This document shows, piece by piece, positions 18,290 through 29,500 of a DNA stretch of 64,000 bases (its first letter is position 1; each line of letters starts with the position of its first letter). The notes under the pieces are model-generated. The model saw only the letters and a program-made list of their open reading frames with translations. It had not been told where the DNA came from and made no database searches. The DNA is taken from contig CAKMXJ010000012.1 of NCBI GenBank assembly GCA_928724745.1, positions 1 through 64,000 of the forward strand, in the 5' to 3' direction. A program made the position numbers and the translations under genes. The stretch comes from Anthracocystis setariae (taxonomy: Eukaryota; Basidiomycota; Ustilaginomycetes; Ustilaginales; Ustilaginaceae).

Positions 18290-19180
18290 ATGGACCACGA
18301 TCACGATGATGTTGATTCCCTCTTTGGATCCGACGCTTCGTCTCCTAGAGACCTCGGCCACCATGACGAGGACCGAGGTTGTGACCAGCCTATCGCATCC
18401 AGGCTACCCCCAGCTATCCCGGGCATGTTCTTCTTTCCCGATTTACTCTCCCAAGATTTGCATGACCATGTTCTTACCCAAGTGTCGGCATGCGGTTACT
18501 TTGCACTGGGTGACGAGATGATCGGCGACGATATCATGCCCGTCTCGACCAAGCCCACCGCCGGTGCCACCCAAGCCGAGCCTTACCAAAGATCTCCACG
18601 CAATCAAGCCATGCTGTTTGCACGATCCTTGCCTACAGAGAGGAGATCTGTCGCGGACGATCTCGACTCGTCCTCCAGCGACACTGAGGCCGAATGTGCC
18701 GGTCTGCCTGTTTGGTCGGTCGACCTGATCCAGCGACTCCGACACCTCCTACTGGCTTTGCCCGAGCATCAACTCCCGTGCGACATCAAAAACATGCTGT
18801 TCCCTTCGGACAAGTTGCTATCGCGCCAGCTGATCCTCAACCTTTACAACGGTGCCGAGGGGCTCGCTTCTCATGTCGATCTTGTCAATCGCTTCGCCGA
18901 CGGCATCCTGCTGTGCTCCTTCGGTCCACAGGGTACCGGCACTGTGATGGACTTCACTCACAACTCATCTGCCCCTCATCACCTCTTCTTGCCGCCCAGG
19001 TCCGTCCTGCTGCTAACCGGAGAAGCTCGATACGATTGGAGCCATGGCATCTCTGCGCGTCCTTACGATCTTGTCCATGCAATGCATCGGCCTGGCCAAG
19101 TCGACTGGATCAAAAGGTCGATCCGATTGAGCATAACCATCAGGTCGATGCTTCCGGGCGCAGATATCGTTGGGGAATGA
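18290..19180 (+). CDS. AlkB-like 2-oxoglutarate/Fe(II) dioxygenase
   Basis: Oxidative demethylase-type enzyme of 296 residues, probably acting on alkylated nucleic acid or protein. The jelly-roll core lies at about 165-290. LNLYNGAEGLASHVD matches the AlkB signature and carries the iron ligands His195 and Asp197. WSHGI gives the third ligand, His252. RLSITIR near 279-285 carries the 2-oxoglutarate-binding Arg. The N-terminal ~45 residues are acidic and His-rich, and an inserted Ser/Asp-rich loop lies near 118-135. The pattern suits eukaryotic ALKBH proteins, but I cannot assign the subfamily. Single exon. Confidence 0.85.
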   Translation: MDHDHDDVDSLFGSDASSPRDLGHHDEDRGCDQPIASRLPPAIPGMFFFPDLLSQDLHDHVLTQVSACGYFALGDEMIGDDIMPVSTKPTAGATQAEPYQRSPRNQAMLFARSLPTERRSVADDLDSSSSDTEAECAGLPVWSVDLIQRLRHLLLALPEHQLPCDIKNMLFPSDKLLSRQLILNLYNGAEGLASHVDLVNRFADGILLCSFGPQGTGTVMDFTHNSSAPHHLFLPPRSVLLLTGEARYDWSHGISARPYDLVHAMHRPGQVDWIKRSIRLSITIRSMLPGADIVGE

Positions 19181-19350
19181 GCGATTTTCCGACTCCATTT
19201 GTATCGGAACTCAGACTCGCTTTGTCTTGCTATACTCGAGCAAGTGATGCTCACTCAGGCCGCAGCTTGACCAACCTATGGTTTGATGTAATGCATAGGA
19301 TCTCGCAATGAGTTTTGCCTGTATTGAAGATGTGATGAGCAGTCACCATG

Positions 19351-19848
19351 TCACATCAGACCTCGCGATTCGAGCTCCTTCTTCCTGGCTTCGGCCGCTT
19401 GAAGACGCTTCTCGAGCTCCTGCAGCTCATTCGTCTGCTCCAGTAACACCGACTGACGATGGCGGACGCGGTCCTCCATCCTTTTGAGCTCGGCAGTCTT
19501 GGCGGGTGTGTTTGTTGGCGCAGCAGATGTGGCCCAAGTGTGCAGCGAACCAGAATTTGAGACTGGAATCGGTGGCCTGTGGGAAATTCCGGTGCGGAGC
19601 GAGGTGAAGCACGTCCGTCCAAGGCAACATCAAAGTAAGCGGTTCAAGATAACGATCCAAGCAAGAAAACGCAAAGGTCAGCATACTCGATCTTTGGGCA
19701 AACGAGTGGCAACGGATTTCGGGCTGGATTCGGAGTGGCATCACGTTTGGTATTCGCTCATGAAGTGCCGGAGCATTCTCCGTGAGCATTTCTGGAAGGT
19801 AGGATGTTGCTGGCCATCCGTCCAGGTTTCCAGGACGAAGGTCATCAT
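19351..19848 (-). CDS. Small coiled-coil protein (two exons)
   Basis: Hypothetical 109-residue protein found by splicing: exon 1 19848-19745, exon 2 19576-19351, intron 168 bp with GT...CAG ends, total 330 nt in frame. It begins with two adjacent Met codons followed by TFVLETW. The second half is a strong coiled coil, rich in Glu, Leu, Arg and Lys (about residues 64-106, with the ELQELEKRLQAAEARKKELE pattern). Small coiled-coil proteins of this kind often belong to multi-subunit complexes, but I do not recognise a family. Each piece alone is too short to stand out. Confidence 0.6.
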
Positions 19849-19907
19849 TTGGGTTGTCTAGATGCGCATGATTCTAAAGTTGAGGATGCGAAAGGATCGC
19901 GAGATGC

Positions 19908-20797
19908 TCACAGAGCCGAGTTAGTATTCTTGCCCGCGCCTGGCGCCGACTCGCCGTTCACGGCTGCAATGTCACCGGAGGTGGGCTCAGCAACGGCGCC
20001 GCCGGTAGCGACGTTCTGAACATGGACCAATGGGCACGCTTCGGTGTCGACAGACTTGGGGTCAAATTGGAAGAGGCGGACCTCGGCGTTCTTCCAAGGC
20101 TGCAAAGAGCGAGATGCGTAGAAACAGCAAGTGTGTGTCGGTAGAGAAGGTCAGCGAGAGAACGCGAGATCCACAGCCGGGCAAGCTTCCTGACTTACGT
20201 AGGACTCGCCAGTGATTCTGCGAAGGATATCGCCGTGAGCCATGACAACGATGTCGTGTTCGGGCCTGCTGCGGAGGTATTGTCGAACCCATTGAGCACG
20301 GTTGGTGAGCGAGGCTTCATCGGCAGCGTAGAAGCCCTGCTTGCTAGTCCAGTCGGGCGTCAAGGGCGATAGGTCGAATCCCTCGAGCTCGGGATCTTGC
20401 TCAAGCACCTCCTTGGCGGAACCTGTATCACAAGGGAACGCGTTGCATTCTTGGAGCTGGGGCAGGATAACGACATTGCGCAAGCCACCGAGTCGCTCGA
20501 CAGCAGGGGCATAGCCGATCTTGGTACTCTGGAGCGTACGCTTGAGACCAGACGAGAGAATGACTTGGGCACGCAACTGCAAGTCCTGTGTGAGAGCGGG
20601 CAGTCGAGCCGACTGTTTCTTGCCGAGAGGCGTCAATGGCGCATCTGGAATCGAGTAGTCATCGGCGACGTTCTAACGACGATGGATGGAGAGGATGTGT
20701 CAGTAAGCCTGTTTAGAACGGGCAAGCATCTCGTTGAGAAACTTACATGCTCTGCCTGAGAGTGACGCGTCAAGTAGATACGAGACTGAGGGGCCAT
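19908..20797 (-). CDS. Histidine phosphatase (phosphoglycerate mutase-like)
   Basis: Member of the branch-1 histidine phosphatase superfamily; substrate unknown. Three exons: 20797-20747, 20672-20199 and 20099-19908, all with GT-AG introns and exact frame, giving 238 residues. The catalytic TRHSQAEHN motif (His12) is split by the first intron directly before the Asn. The second catalytic His is in VMAHGD (about 163). The pattern RHxxAEHNVADDYSIPDAPLTPLG is typical of fungal phosphomutase-like proteins rather than glycolytic enzyme. The last ~40 residues are Gly/Ala/Thr-rich and probably flexible. Confidence 0.88.
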
Positions 20798-21291
20798 CTT
20801 GATGTTGGAACGGATGTAGAGAGCAAGTCTAGGGGTTCTATATTGACCAAGGGGATGATGGTGGTATGAAAGGGGGCAATCCGAGTCGAACAAGGCGCAC
20901 TGCTTTTCACCGAACTCGGCTTAGCCGAAACAAGATTTTGGGTGCAGCCAACCAACGACGCAGCCATCGCTTTGCATGCTTGGCAACAACGTGTTGGTTT
21001 TGCGGATGTTTGATGGCTGCTTTTGCGCTGGCGGTGACGTGAGGAATTCGCCGTTGTGGTGCATATTGGCTACACACGGACCAACCGAGAAAAACGCCGA
21101 TGCACTCTGAGGCCAGTAGAGAACAGTCAATTCATATATTGATTTCATCTTCGAACACTAAACAACTCGGATTCGGTCTTGGACACTCCCATGCTACGGC
21201 AGAGCCATCATGGGCATGCTCGACAGTGGTGTCGACGGCCTCAGATGCATTGCGTGGAGTTTCAGATGGGATGGGTTGGGATGGTGATATT
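20798..21291. other. Intergenic (promoter of the histidine phosphatase gene)
   Basis: About 490 bp between two minus-strand genes. It should hold the promoter of the phosphatase gene and the 3' end of the glycosylase gene. No other feature is seen. Confidence 0.45.
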
Positions 21292-22254
21292 TCATGGAAC
21301 ATGACAGATTGAAACGACACCATGGATTGGGTCCCAAACACACCCTTGCTTTGCCCAGCGCCAGACAAGATAGGCGCGGAGTTCCTTGTCAAGCGGCATG
21401 ACCGACTTCCATTCTGGCATCAGCACAGACGGTTTGCTTGATGTCACGTTTGACTTTGCGGACGCTTGCAGCTTCGGTGCAACATCGAATGGACTAACAG
21501 GCTTCTCACCGGACAGGCCGACGCTTGCACCACCGCCTGCAACAAAGATTCGCCAGCTATCGATTGCATATCGTCCTACGCCGGGATAGATGCCAATCGG
21601 CGTGTCGGGAGCACCTCGGTCCCTGCTTTTAAACGTGTTCGTCTCGTCGTACGGGATATCGACCATTGTCTTGGCCATGGCAATCAGCCGATTTGCACGG
21701 ATGTTGTGCAGTCCAAGCGGTTGCAGAAGCGCAGTCAGCTCCACCGCGTCCGCCTTTGCCAAGCTGTGTTCGTCAGGCCAACGCTTGAGCAGCTCCCAGA
21801 ATACCGGCATGGCAGCGCGACCTTTGGTCTGGTTCAGCAGACAGGTTGCCACAAGCAGGCGGAACACATTTGGCGTCACCACCTCCTGAATCAAGCCGTA
21901 GAAGTTGGCTTGTCGAGCCAAGCCATGAACTCGTACAGATTCCTCGAGTGCTTCTTCCTTCCCTGATATCGACTCGGTTTTCCTTTTTCGGACTGTCAAC
22001 GAAGCTGTTGGCCTTAGATTTGGCGATCTGCCTTGGTCCACACTTCGAGCACGCTGTTTCGCAGTGTCAATGGCAGCCTGTTTGACGGCGCCTTTGCTTT
22101 GTGATGCCCGCTTCGGCGAATCCGAACTGTTGGCCTTGGTGACATGACGTTTGTCCGCAAAGTAGGGCGAATGTTGTTGACGCAGCCTGATGCTCCTTCT
22201 CACCGGTCTCGAAGGGCATGATGCCTCAGACGGCGCTTGTTTCGCGTTGAACAT
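21292..22254 (-). CDS. MBD4-like HhH DNA glycosylase
   Basis: Predicted DNA glycosylase for T:G or U:G mismatches that arise by deamination at CpG; acts in the nucleus in base excision repair. 320 residues from an ATG. The N-terminal ~100 residues are basic and Ser-rich with nuclear-localisation-like KRK. The catalytic fold spans about 118-312: LLVATCLLNQT (near 132-142), the helix-hairpin-helix (LQPLGLHNIRANRL, 177-190), YPGVGRYAIDSWRIF with the catalytic Asp near 232, and the MBD4-type C-terminal LDKELRAYLVWRWA. No methyl-CpG-binding domain is present, as is usual in fungal and plant MBD4 relatives. A ~45-residue Ser/Lys-rich insert (about 240-285) separates the last two motifs. Confidence 0.85.
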   Translation of the reverse strand: MFNAKQAPSEASCPSRPVRRSIRLRQQHSPYFADKRHVTKANSSDSPKRASQSKGAVKQAAIDTAKQRARSVDQGRSPNLRPTASLTVRKRKTESISGKEEALEESVRVHGLARQANFYGLIQEVVTPNVFRLLVATCLLNQTKGRAAMPVFWELLKRWPDEHSLAKADAVELTALLQPLGLHNIRANRLIAMAKTMVDIPYDETNTFKSRDRGAPDTPIGIYPGVGRYAIDSWRIFVAGGGASVGLSGEKPVSPFDVAPKLQASAKSNVTSSKPSVLMPEWKSVMPLDKELRAYLVWRWAKQGCVWDPIHGVVSICHVP

Positions 22255-22695
22255 TGAGTGGCTTTTCGGTCGTGATGTAGCTCTATCTTGTTTTCCTCTT
22301 CGAGGTCACTGCATAGCAAGTTGAGAAATGTGTCATCGGAAGACATGCATGGCTTGTGATGAATCCTGAGACATCTGATCCATTCCTGCTGCCTTGAAGA
22401 TCTAGCTCGGTGTTGATGGATGGTGTTGTGCACGAGGAACCAGATCAAGGTGCGGCAGCTGTCAGGTCGCCGTTTTCAGGGCGATTATAATTTTACGCGT
22501 GCTCTACAAAATTGCCGAACGATTGCGGTCACAAAAGTACTGTTTGATCCCATCATCCTCAGCAGTCAATCCAGTCAGAGCAGAACGATGTCATGTATAT
22601 AGTGGAATCGATCAATGGCATTAATGTACCGATCAGAGAGAAGAGGGGTATCTAATCTGGATGGACGAAGTTGAAGTGGTTGAGTGGCGCATGTT
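22255..22695. other. Intergenic (promoter of the glycosylase gene)
   Basis: About 440 bp between two minus-strand genes; no gene or RNA seen. Confidence 0.45.
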
Positions 22696-23916
22696 TTAAG
22701 CGAGATGGATAGGGCCTCGATTAGTCTGCTCGGACTTGTCTGCGTTGCACCGAGAGTGTACCGCCTCGACAGCCACCACAAGGAGGGCAAGAAGCAGGCG
22801 CACGGTTGCGAAGAGACTCAAGAAGAGTGCACTTTGTGTGAGAATGAGCCCTGCAGTCTGCTCGACGCGCAAACCGGTGGTGTTGTACAAGAACCAGCGC
22901 CACGATCGGTCGATCCACGTTGCGGCCGCATTGTCGAGTCCAGTTGAAGGTGTGCCAACATACTTGCCAAACACTTTGAGCTGACAGGCCGGATCGATCT
23001 GCATGTGGATGCCATGGCAAAGCTCCATGACCAGCGAGCCGCGACGGTCAAGTTTTTTTAGACCGATGCGGTCGTCAAGGTAGATCGAGCTCTGTCGGAG
23101 CGGCGTGGGTTCATCTGGGTTGGGGTCCTGGGCCGCCGAATCGGATTGATTGCGGATCGGATAAGATGCAAACCACGAAGATTGCTTGGGTTCCACCGTG
23201 ACATCCTTGTCGAACATGAGCATGACGAAGTTTTCGAGCGAGGCAAGATTCTTGGCATAGGTTGCGTTGGTGGTCTCGCCTTCGTTGTTGATATCCTTGA
23301 TAAAATCGTTCTTCTCGAGGTAAGCAGCGAAAGCGCGAGGATCCTTGGGATTGCGATAGTATTGTGCTGAGACAAGATGCGACTGGGCATAATCGGTGTA
23401 GATGCCGCCACGTAGCGCCGCCTCAGCGACACGACAAAGCAGGTCGGTGGGGCCGCAGGCCGGCAGGTCGGCGATGCCCATGTGTTGACTGCCGAAGGTG
23501 ACGAGATTGCGCACCTTGGGCGCGTTGCAACGCTGTACGTAAGCACGAAGAAACTGACCGCCTTGGGAGAATCCGATTGCGTCAAAGCCGCCCTTGAGTT
23601 CGTCGATGGAAGCAAGCTGCTCGCACGCTTTCTGGACCTGATCGTTGACGTGTCCGAAGAAGCCTTGTCTGCGATCCTCGGAATCACTGGTGGGATCTTG
23701 CGAGACAGAATGGATGTACAGACCAGGGAAAGCCTCTTTGAGTTGCGACATGAACGATTCGATTCCATCCGAATGGGCGCTATCACCGAGACCGTGCCAG
23801 ATGACAAGGGGGTGAGGCGTCGGCAAAAGAGAGAATGGTATCGCCTGTGTCGAAGCGGACAGGAGCATCACCGAGGCGAAAGCGATGGCCATGAGGCCAG
23901 CAATGGAGAACGGCAT
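22696..23916 (-). CDS. PPT1: Palmitoyl-protein thioesterase
   Basis: Vacuolar/lysosomal-type enzyme that removes fatty acyl groups from cysteines of proteins. I start it at the ATG at 23916 because this gives a signal peptide (hydrophobic residues about 5-20); the upstream frame is low-complexity. 406 residues. Catalytic triad of the alpha/beta hydrolase fold: Ser117 in GFSQGG, Asp near 239 (MFDKDVTV) and His near 304 (CHGIHMQI). HGLGD near the N-terminus is the oxyanion region, and FGSQHMGI matches PPT1. There are possible N-glycosylation sites (NAT, NQS). Beyond the usual ~300 residues lies an extra ~95-residue tail with one hydrophobic helix (about 350-375), so it may be membrane-anchored. 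Divergent from the COPI zeta gene. Confidence 0.9.
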   Translation of the reverse strand: MPFSIAGLMAIAFASVMLLSASTQAIPFSLLPTPHPLVIWHGLGDSAHSDGIESFMSQLKEAFPGLYIHSVSQDPTSDSEDRRQGFFGHVNDQVQKACEQLASIDELKGGFDAIGFSQGGQFLRAYVQRCNAPKVRNLVTFGSQHMGIADLPACGPTDLLCRVAEAALRGGIYTDYAQSHLVSAQYYRNPKDPRAFAAYLEKNDFIKDINNEGETTNATYAKNLASLENFVMLMFDKDVTVEPKQSSWFASYPIRNQSDSAAQDPNPDEPTPLRQSSIYLDDRIGLKKLDRRGSLVMELCHGIHMQIDPACQLKVFGKYVGTPSTGLDNAAATWIDRSWRWFLYNTTGLRVEQTAGLILTQSALFLSLFATVRLLLALLVVAVEAVHSRCNADKSEQTNRGPIHLA

Positions 23917-24607
23917 CTGGACCAGCGCTACCAGTTGGAAGGAATAGGTGAAAGGATCCAAGATGTTGTTGTGGTGGCCAAACAAGCAAGTTACGGATGC
24001 GGGCAGGGTGGTGTTGTTATATGTGGTCTTGTCTGGTGATTCAATGGCGAATGCACCTTCGAAAAGTGTGGCGTTCGGCTCGGTCAGGCGATTGAGATGA
24101 AAGAACCCATAAACGCACGCATGAGCACGAGCCTGCTGTGTGTGTGTGAATGAGAGGGCCAGAGGTGTTGTTGATATTGTTGACGAGCGGGGTCGAGGAG
24201 CGTACAGAGTAATCGCCCGAGGCGTGTTGCGGAGTTGTGCAGATTTTGGTGGGCTTAGATGCCGGACGGGGACGCGCAGTGCACATTTCGCCGAATTGCT
24301 TTGCTTTGCTCTGCTCTGCTCCACATGCAGGGTCTAAGTTCGCTTTCTTTCCTTTTTTTTTTTTTATTGACTCGGCCGAAACAACGATGGAACCCGAAAA
24401 TGCAGCAGGTGTGAGCTGGAGTTCAACGCTCAAGCCACGAATCGCGCGGACTGAACCCACCATCAACTCGGTTCTTCGAATAGAATTGAATTGAATTGAA
24501 TTGTCTGACCCTTCTACTGTACTCGTCACTTTGCCTTGTACTGCTACGTTGATCGCTGCTGTCGTTGCGATCCACTTCCAGCACATTCGAACCGTCCCGC
24601 CGCAGAG
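23917..24607. promoter_or_regulatory. Divergent promoter region PPT1/RET3
   Basis: About 690 bp between divergent start codons. It contains a 14-bp T run near 24352 and a TGTGTGTG stretch near 24141. Promoter function is inferred from position. Confidence 0.5.
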
Positions 24608-25367
24608 ATGACGCTCAACAACTTGACGCTGTATACCACCACGGCGGTGCTCATCCTCGACACCGATGGCAACCGTGTGATTGCAAAGTACTACCAACCA
24701 CCCCACGCGGCTAACTTTGTCTCGAGCGCTACGCCAGCACAGCAGAATGCGATCAGCTCGACAACACCACAACTTTCAGCCAAGAACGCTTTGGCAACAT
24801 TGAAGGAGCAGCGTGCTTTCGAAAAGGCCATCTTTGACAAGACGAAGCGAGCGACGGGCGACATCATTCTGTACGATTCGCATCTGGTTCTATTCAAGAC
24901 TTCGCTCGATGTGATCTTCTACGTTGTTGGACCTGCTGCCGAGAATGAGCTGATGCTCTCGGGTCTTTTGGGTGCATTCTACGATGCGACTAGCATGCTG
25001 GTGCGCCACCAGGTGGAGAAGCGGGCTATCCTCGAGAACTTGGATTTGGTTACACTGGCGCTGGACGAGACGGTGGATGATGGCATCATCTTGGAGACCG
25101 ACAGTACGACCATCGCATCACGTGTGTCGCGTCCACGACCAGACGTCAACGAGATTCAGATCAACGAACAAAGTAAGTTTTTTCGGCGCCAATCACTCAA
25201 GCTGCCAAGCATCTGTCACACAGCGCCTTGTTCGGTAGCACAAAGAAACACTAACACTCTTCCGTTCTCTTTTGTGTTGTTTCTTGTTCGATGCCACAGC
25301 CATCATGAGCGCCTATTCGAGCCTCAAAGAGCGAGTCGCCCAACGAATCTTGCAAGGCGGCCTCTGA
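24608..25367 (+). CDS. RET3: Coatomer (COPI) subunit zeta
   Basis: Small subunit of the COPI coat that forms vesicles for Golgi-to-ER retrograde transport. Two exons: 24608-25172 and 25300-25367, intron 127 bp (GTAAGT...CAG), giving 210 residues exactly in frame. The longin-like fold starts at once (LTLYTTTAVLILDTDGNRVIAKYY) and continues with KATGDIILYDSHLVLFKTSLDVIFYVVG-type sequence, NELMLSGLLGAFYDA and NLDLVTLALDETVDDGIILETD, all family landmarks. The second exon supplies the C-terminal amphipathic helix ending in LQGGL. A Thr/Ala/Gln-rich loop (about 40-62) is longer than in animals. Confidence 0.94.
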
Positions 25368-26556
25368 TCAACACTTTCCTACACTTTGAGGGGAAATCGA
25401 GCTATAGACGGATGCAGCTTTTGATCTCTCCTTGGTCCTGCTGCGACGTTTGTCGTGCGTTGAATCAAGCTTCGATCCGGCTACATGAACAGCCACATTT
25501 CTTCGAGCACATCCTATGTACATTAGTCAAGCAATTCTCCAGGTGACATTCAACCATCTTGGTGTCGATGTGGCTGAGGAGCCCAGGCTTGGTCCGGCGC
25601 TTTTGCGGTTCTAGCTCACCGTGCTCGTACTGCGCAGTGTGAAAGGAAACAAGGATTCCGCAAAGTCAGAGTGTAGTAGTAGCGCGTTCAATTCGAGTGC
25701 AACCACAGAGGGTCGGTGCGACCGCGCCGATGGTCTCTGCGACTGCAGTGTTGCTTTTTCACAGCCGTACACTACCTACTGCAAAGTGCCGATTTCAGAC
25801 ACGAATAGAGTCGCGATCTCGAAAGGGCGAGTAGAGTGGGAAAACTGGGCATTCCAGAGCCAAAGGGGGAGGCTGGCAACAAGAATCGTGTCGCGCAAAG
25901 TGAATTGATTGTGATTTTGAAGCAAGAGGCTGCCACCCGACTTTGGTGTGCAGCATAGCAGCAGATTGAAGGTACATGGCGGGCGGGGCAATGACTGCTG
26001 TGCTGTACAATAATGCTGTACGGAAATTCCGACAATAATCACCATATTTTTTATTTTATTGCCATTTATTTTTTGTGCGATTCGAGGCACCGACAGGCAG
26101 CAGGAGCAGCAGCATCACACAGCACAGGCGACATACAGTAAGCATGGACCCTCATCAAAACCGCAACGCAACGCAACGCAACGCAAGGCCAGAATCGGGG
26201 GTTTCCTCATTTTGCATTCCGACCCAATCAGCCCATCCTCGCTGCACTCCTACCCATATCCTTGTCCCACGTCAGTACTGCCTCTCTGCCTCTCTATCAC
26301 TGATCCTTTTTCTCGCTATCTCGTTGTTCTTCACCATCATCCCTGTTTCGCATCGATATTATCTCTCTCTCTCTCCTTTCTACTGACCGCAACGCACACC
26401 AACAAGCCGTTGACCGCTTGCGCCAAGATCATGCACCCCTATCTCCCCTCGTGTCGCCCCGCCAACGCTTCCATGTTCGTAAACGCGCTCTAGACGGATG
26501 CCCTTCACCCCCATTACATTCAATCTCTCTCTGCTGAGCGCATTTCGGGACCAACC
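25368..26556. promoter_or_regulatory. Promoter and leader region of the KIN4-like kinase gene
   Basis: About 1.2 kb. The right half (26,200-26,550) is strongly pyrimidine-rich (CTCTCTCTCTC near 26362), typical of fungal core promoters just upstream of a start codon. A short ACGCAACGCA repeat lies near 26165. No gene seen. Confidence 0.5.
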
Positions 26557-29500
26557 ATGAGTCATCCGGGCGCTCGCAGAGCCTTTCAGTATGGCAGCTC
26601 CACCGGTGGTTCCACCATCAACCAGAAGGCCGCTTTGGCTTCCGCCTACCAAGAGCTCGGCAAGGAACTTGCATCTTCCAAGCTCAAGATGGTCGGCAAC
26701 TATACCTTGCAACGTCCCATTGGCGAGGGCACTTTTGGCAAAGTTCGCCTTGGCCTCCATCGCCTCACAAACACCCGCGTCGCCATCAAACAGATCCCCA
26801 AAGCTCACTCTGCCAGCCTCACCCGCGAGATTCATCATCATCGTCGCCTTCACCATCCCAACGTCATGCAACTCTACGAAGTCATCGCTACCGAGCAGTA
26901 CATATGGATGGTCAGCGAGCTCTGCGCTGGCGGCGAACTTTATGATTACTTGGTCGAGAACCAAGTTCTGCCAGAACCCGAGGCAAGGAGGATCTTTGGT
27001 CAACTCTGCCTCGCCGTCGCCTACGTCCACAGCAAGGGCATCGTACATCGTGACCTCAAGCTTGAAAACATCCTGCTCGACGAGAGATGCAACGTCAAGC
27101 TTGGCGACTTTGGCTTCACGCGCGAGTTTGAACCAAAGCGCCTCATGGACACCTTTTGCGGCACCACCGGCTATGCTTCTCCCGAGATGCTCGCAGGCAA
27201 AAAGTATACCGGCGAACAAGTCGACATTTGGTCTCTAGGCGTCATCCTCTACGCCCTTTTGTGTGGTGCACTCCCCTTCGATGACGATCAAGAGTCAGTC
27301 ATGAAGGACAAAATTCTGCGAGGCGAGTTCGAAATCCCGGACTGCCTTTCCGAAGAGGCACAAGATCTCATCGCATCCATTCTACAGCAAGATCCAGCAA
27401 AACGGCCTAGCATCCATACCATCCTCGCACATCCCTGGTTCACAAAGGTGATGGTCCAGTCGCCCATGTCAACCGTAGAGGAAGATGAAATCGCCACAGA
27501 CTACTTTGATGCCAAGCCTCTCCCTCAGCCCATGCAAGCATCTCAAGCTAGCAACCTTGCTCGTTCAACAACCCTCATCGACCCGCACGTCGCCCCTTTT
27601 ACCGACCCATTCACCTCGAACGATTCTGCCTCCCACTCAGATCACAAACCATCCCACCCACTTGCGACATCGGCTTCAGGAATCTCCGAGGCTAGCTGCC
27701 ATTCCACTCGCAGTGATAGCGAATCAAGTGGCCGTCGTTCCATCAATACCGACCACACTGATCCCACCACGGCCGACAGCCTTAGCCGAGCGGATGAAGC
27801 CTTTGAAGCCGATGACCTGCCTGTTGGCACCGCACATCCTACATATACCGAGTCCCCTGCAACGCCATCCGTGCCCACCACCACATCCTCACAGTCAGGC
27901 AAGCCTTCAATCAGCCTGCATCGCAACGAATCTCAGACCACCATTCGACGCCTGGGATCAAACGGTAGCGACGCTTCGCTCGGCGCCGTATCAAAACCTC
28001 TGACACGGTCCACGTCGACGTCCTTGCCAACTCACCATGAGCTGCCAGCTTCACCTGACCAGACAGACGACGTTCCCGTTCCCATGTATCAATCTGTTCC
28101 CCTGTCCAAACGGGGATCGCAGAGCTCTTCCCGAGGACACCATCGCACGCCGTCCAGAACCAAGCGGCGTTCACTTTCATCTGGCGGTCTTTCTGATCAT
28201 CACCCTCCATTACTGGGTCGCAAACCCGTCGATTACGTCGCACAGCTCGCCGATCTGCAACCCGCCACCTTTTCGACCGCTGTAGAGCAGAATCTATTGC
28301 ATCAACTCAGTACGCTCGGGATCGATGTGGGTCAGATGGTACACAGTATCGTCAACGATGCTTGTGATGCAAGTGGAGCTATGTGGTGGATGCTACTGCG
28401 CAAAGCTAAGGATCGACAAGCCGAACAGTTTTCGATGATTTCGGCGGCAAATGAACCAGTCAACAACGCCATCGACCATACCCCTGTGATACCATCCTCC
28501 GTACAGCACCAAGCTGACAAGGAGTCCAAGTTGCTGCAACAACCGACGTCCCCGCCACCTATACCCTTCAGGGATCCAGCTCGCAGCTCCCATGGCAAGT
28601 CAAGATCCCAGGACGCCACTCCGTCAACGCTCACTGCCTCGAAGTCCGAGCATTCCGGCTTGATAGACGGCGTCCATCGCCGTTTACAGACCATCGTCTC
28701 CCACGAAGAACTCGGTGTTTCATCGATGCAGCCTTTTCATGCGTCTGCCTCCGATGCCGCCGTCTCCATGTCTGCCACAGCTTCACAGAAAATGCCGGGA
28801 GCAGCGTTCCATTCTGTACCAAGCCCAGCAACAGCAGCACCACCGCCATCATCACCCACCACCTCGCAGCATGAGCGAAGCTTGGCCACCACCTCCGAGT
28901 CTTTGACTTCAGCTAGACCGAAATCGCAGCACCGCCACACCACAACCACTGCGAGTCCTTCCAAGCTGCAACAGGTCACCAACAGTCTAGTAGGAAGCAG
29001 TCCAAGCTCAGAGAGCGCCAAGCCTCGTCGCAGTACGCAAGCGGACCGTCCCCGCAGCAACTCTTTGTCGGTCAAGCAATTGGCACAGAGTGTTTTGGGC
29101 ACCAAAGACAAAGGGTCTAGCCCGCTTCCCCAAACCCCTACGGAGCAGGTCATTGTGGCGGGCGAAGTGCTTCCCTTGGAGCGAGCCAAGAGTCCGACTC
29201 TGTTTGGTCGCCGCAACACGGTCTCCAATGTCAAAGATGCCGTGATAGGGAGGCTGTCAAACCCATCAACGCCCAAGAAGGCCGCCGCCGAGATGTCCGA
29301 CATACCTCGCAAGAGCACAAGCAAGAAGAGCGCAGAGAATGATCTCGATCGTTTCAAGGCGCTCGAACGCAGTGTCGACTCCGCGTCCAGTTCTCCGATG
29401 CAATCTGATCCGCCGAGTCAATCAGCGTCTGTGTTGGCTTCTTCCGCCACCCCGACCGCAGACAAAAAGGATGCCCCAATGCCTACAGCCTCACAGGACT

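Noticed and set aside
26380..27219. 279-codon minus-strand frame opposite the kinase domain
   Set aside because: Mirrors the kinase domain coding sequence; no independent support.
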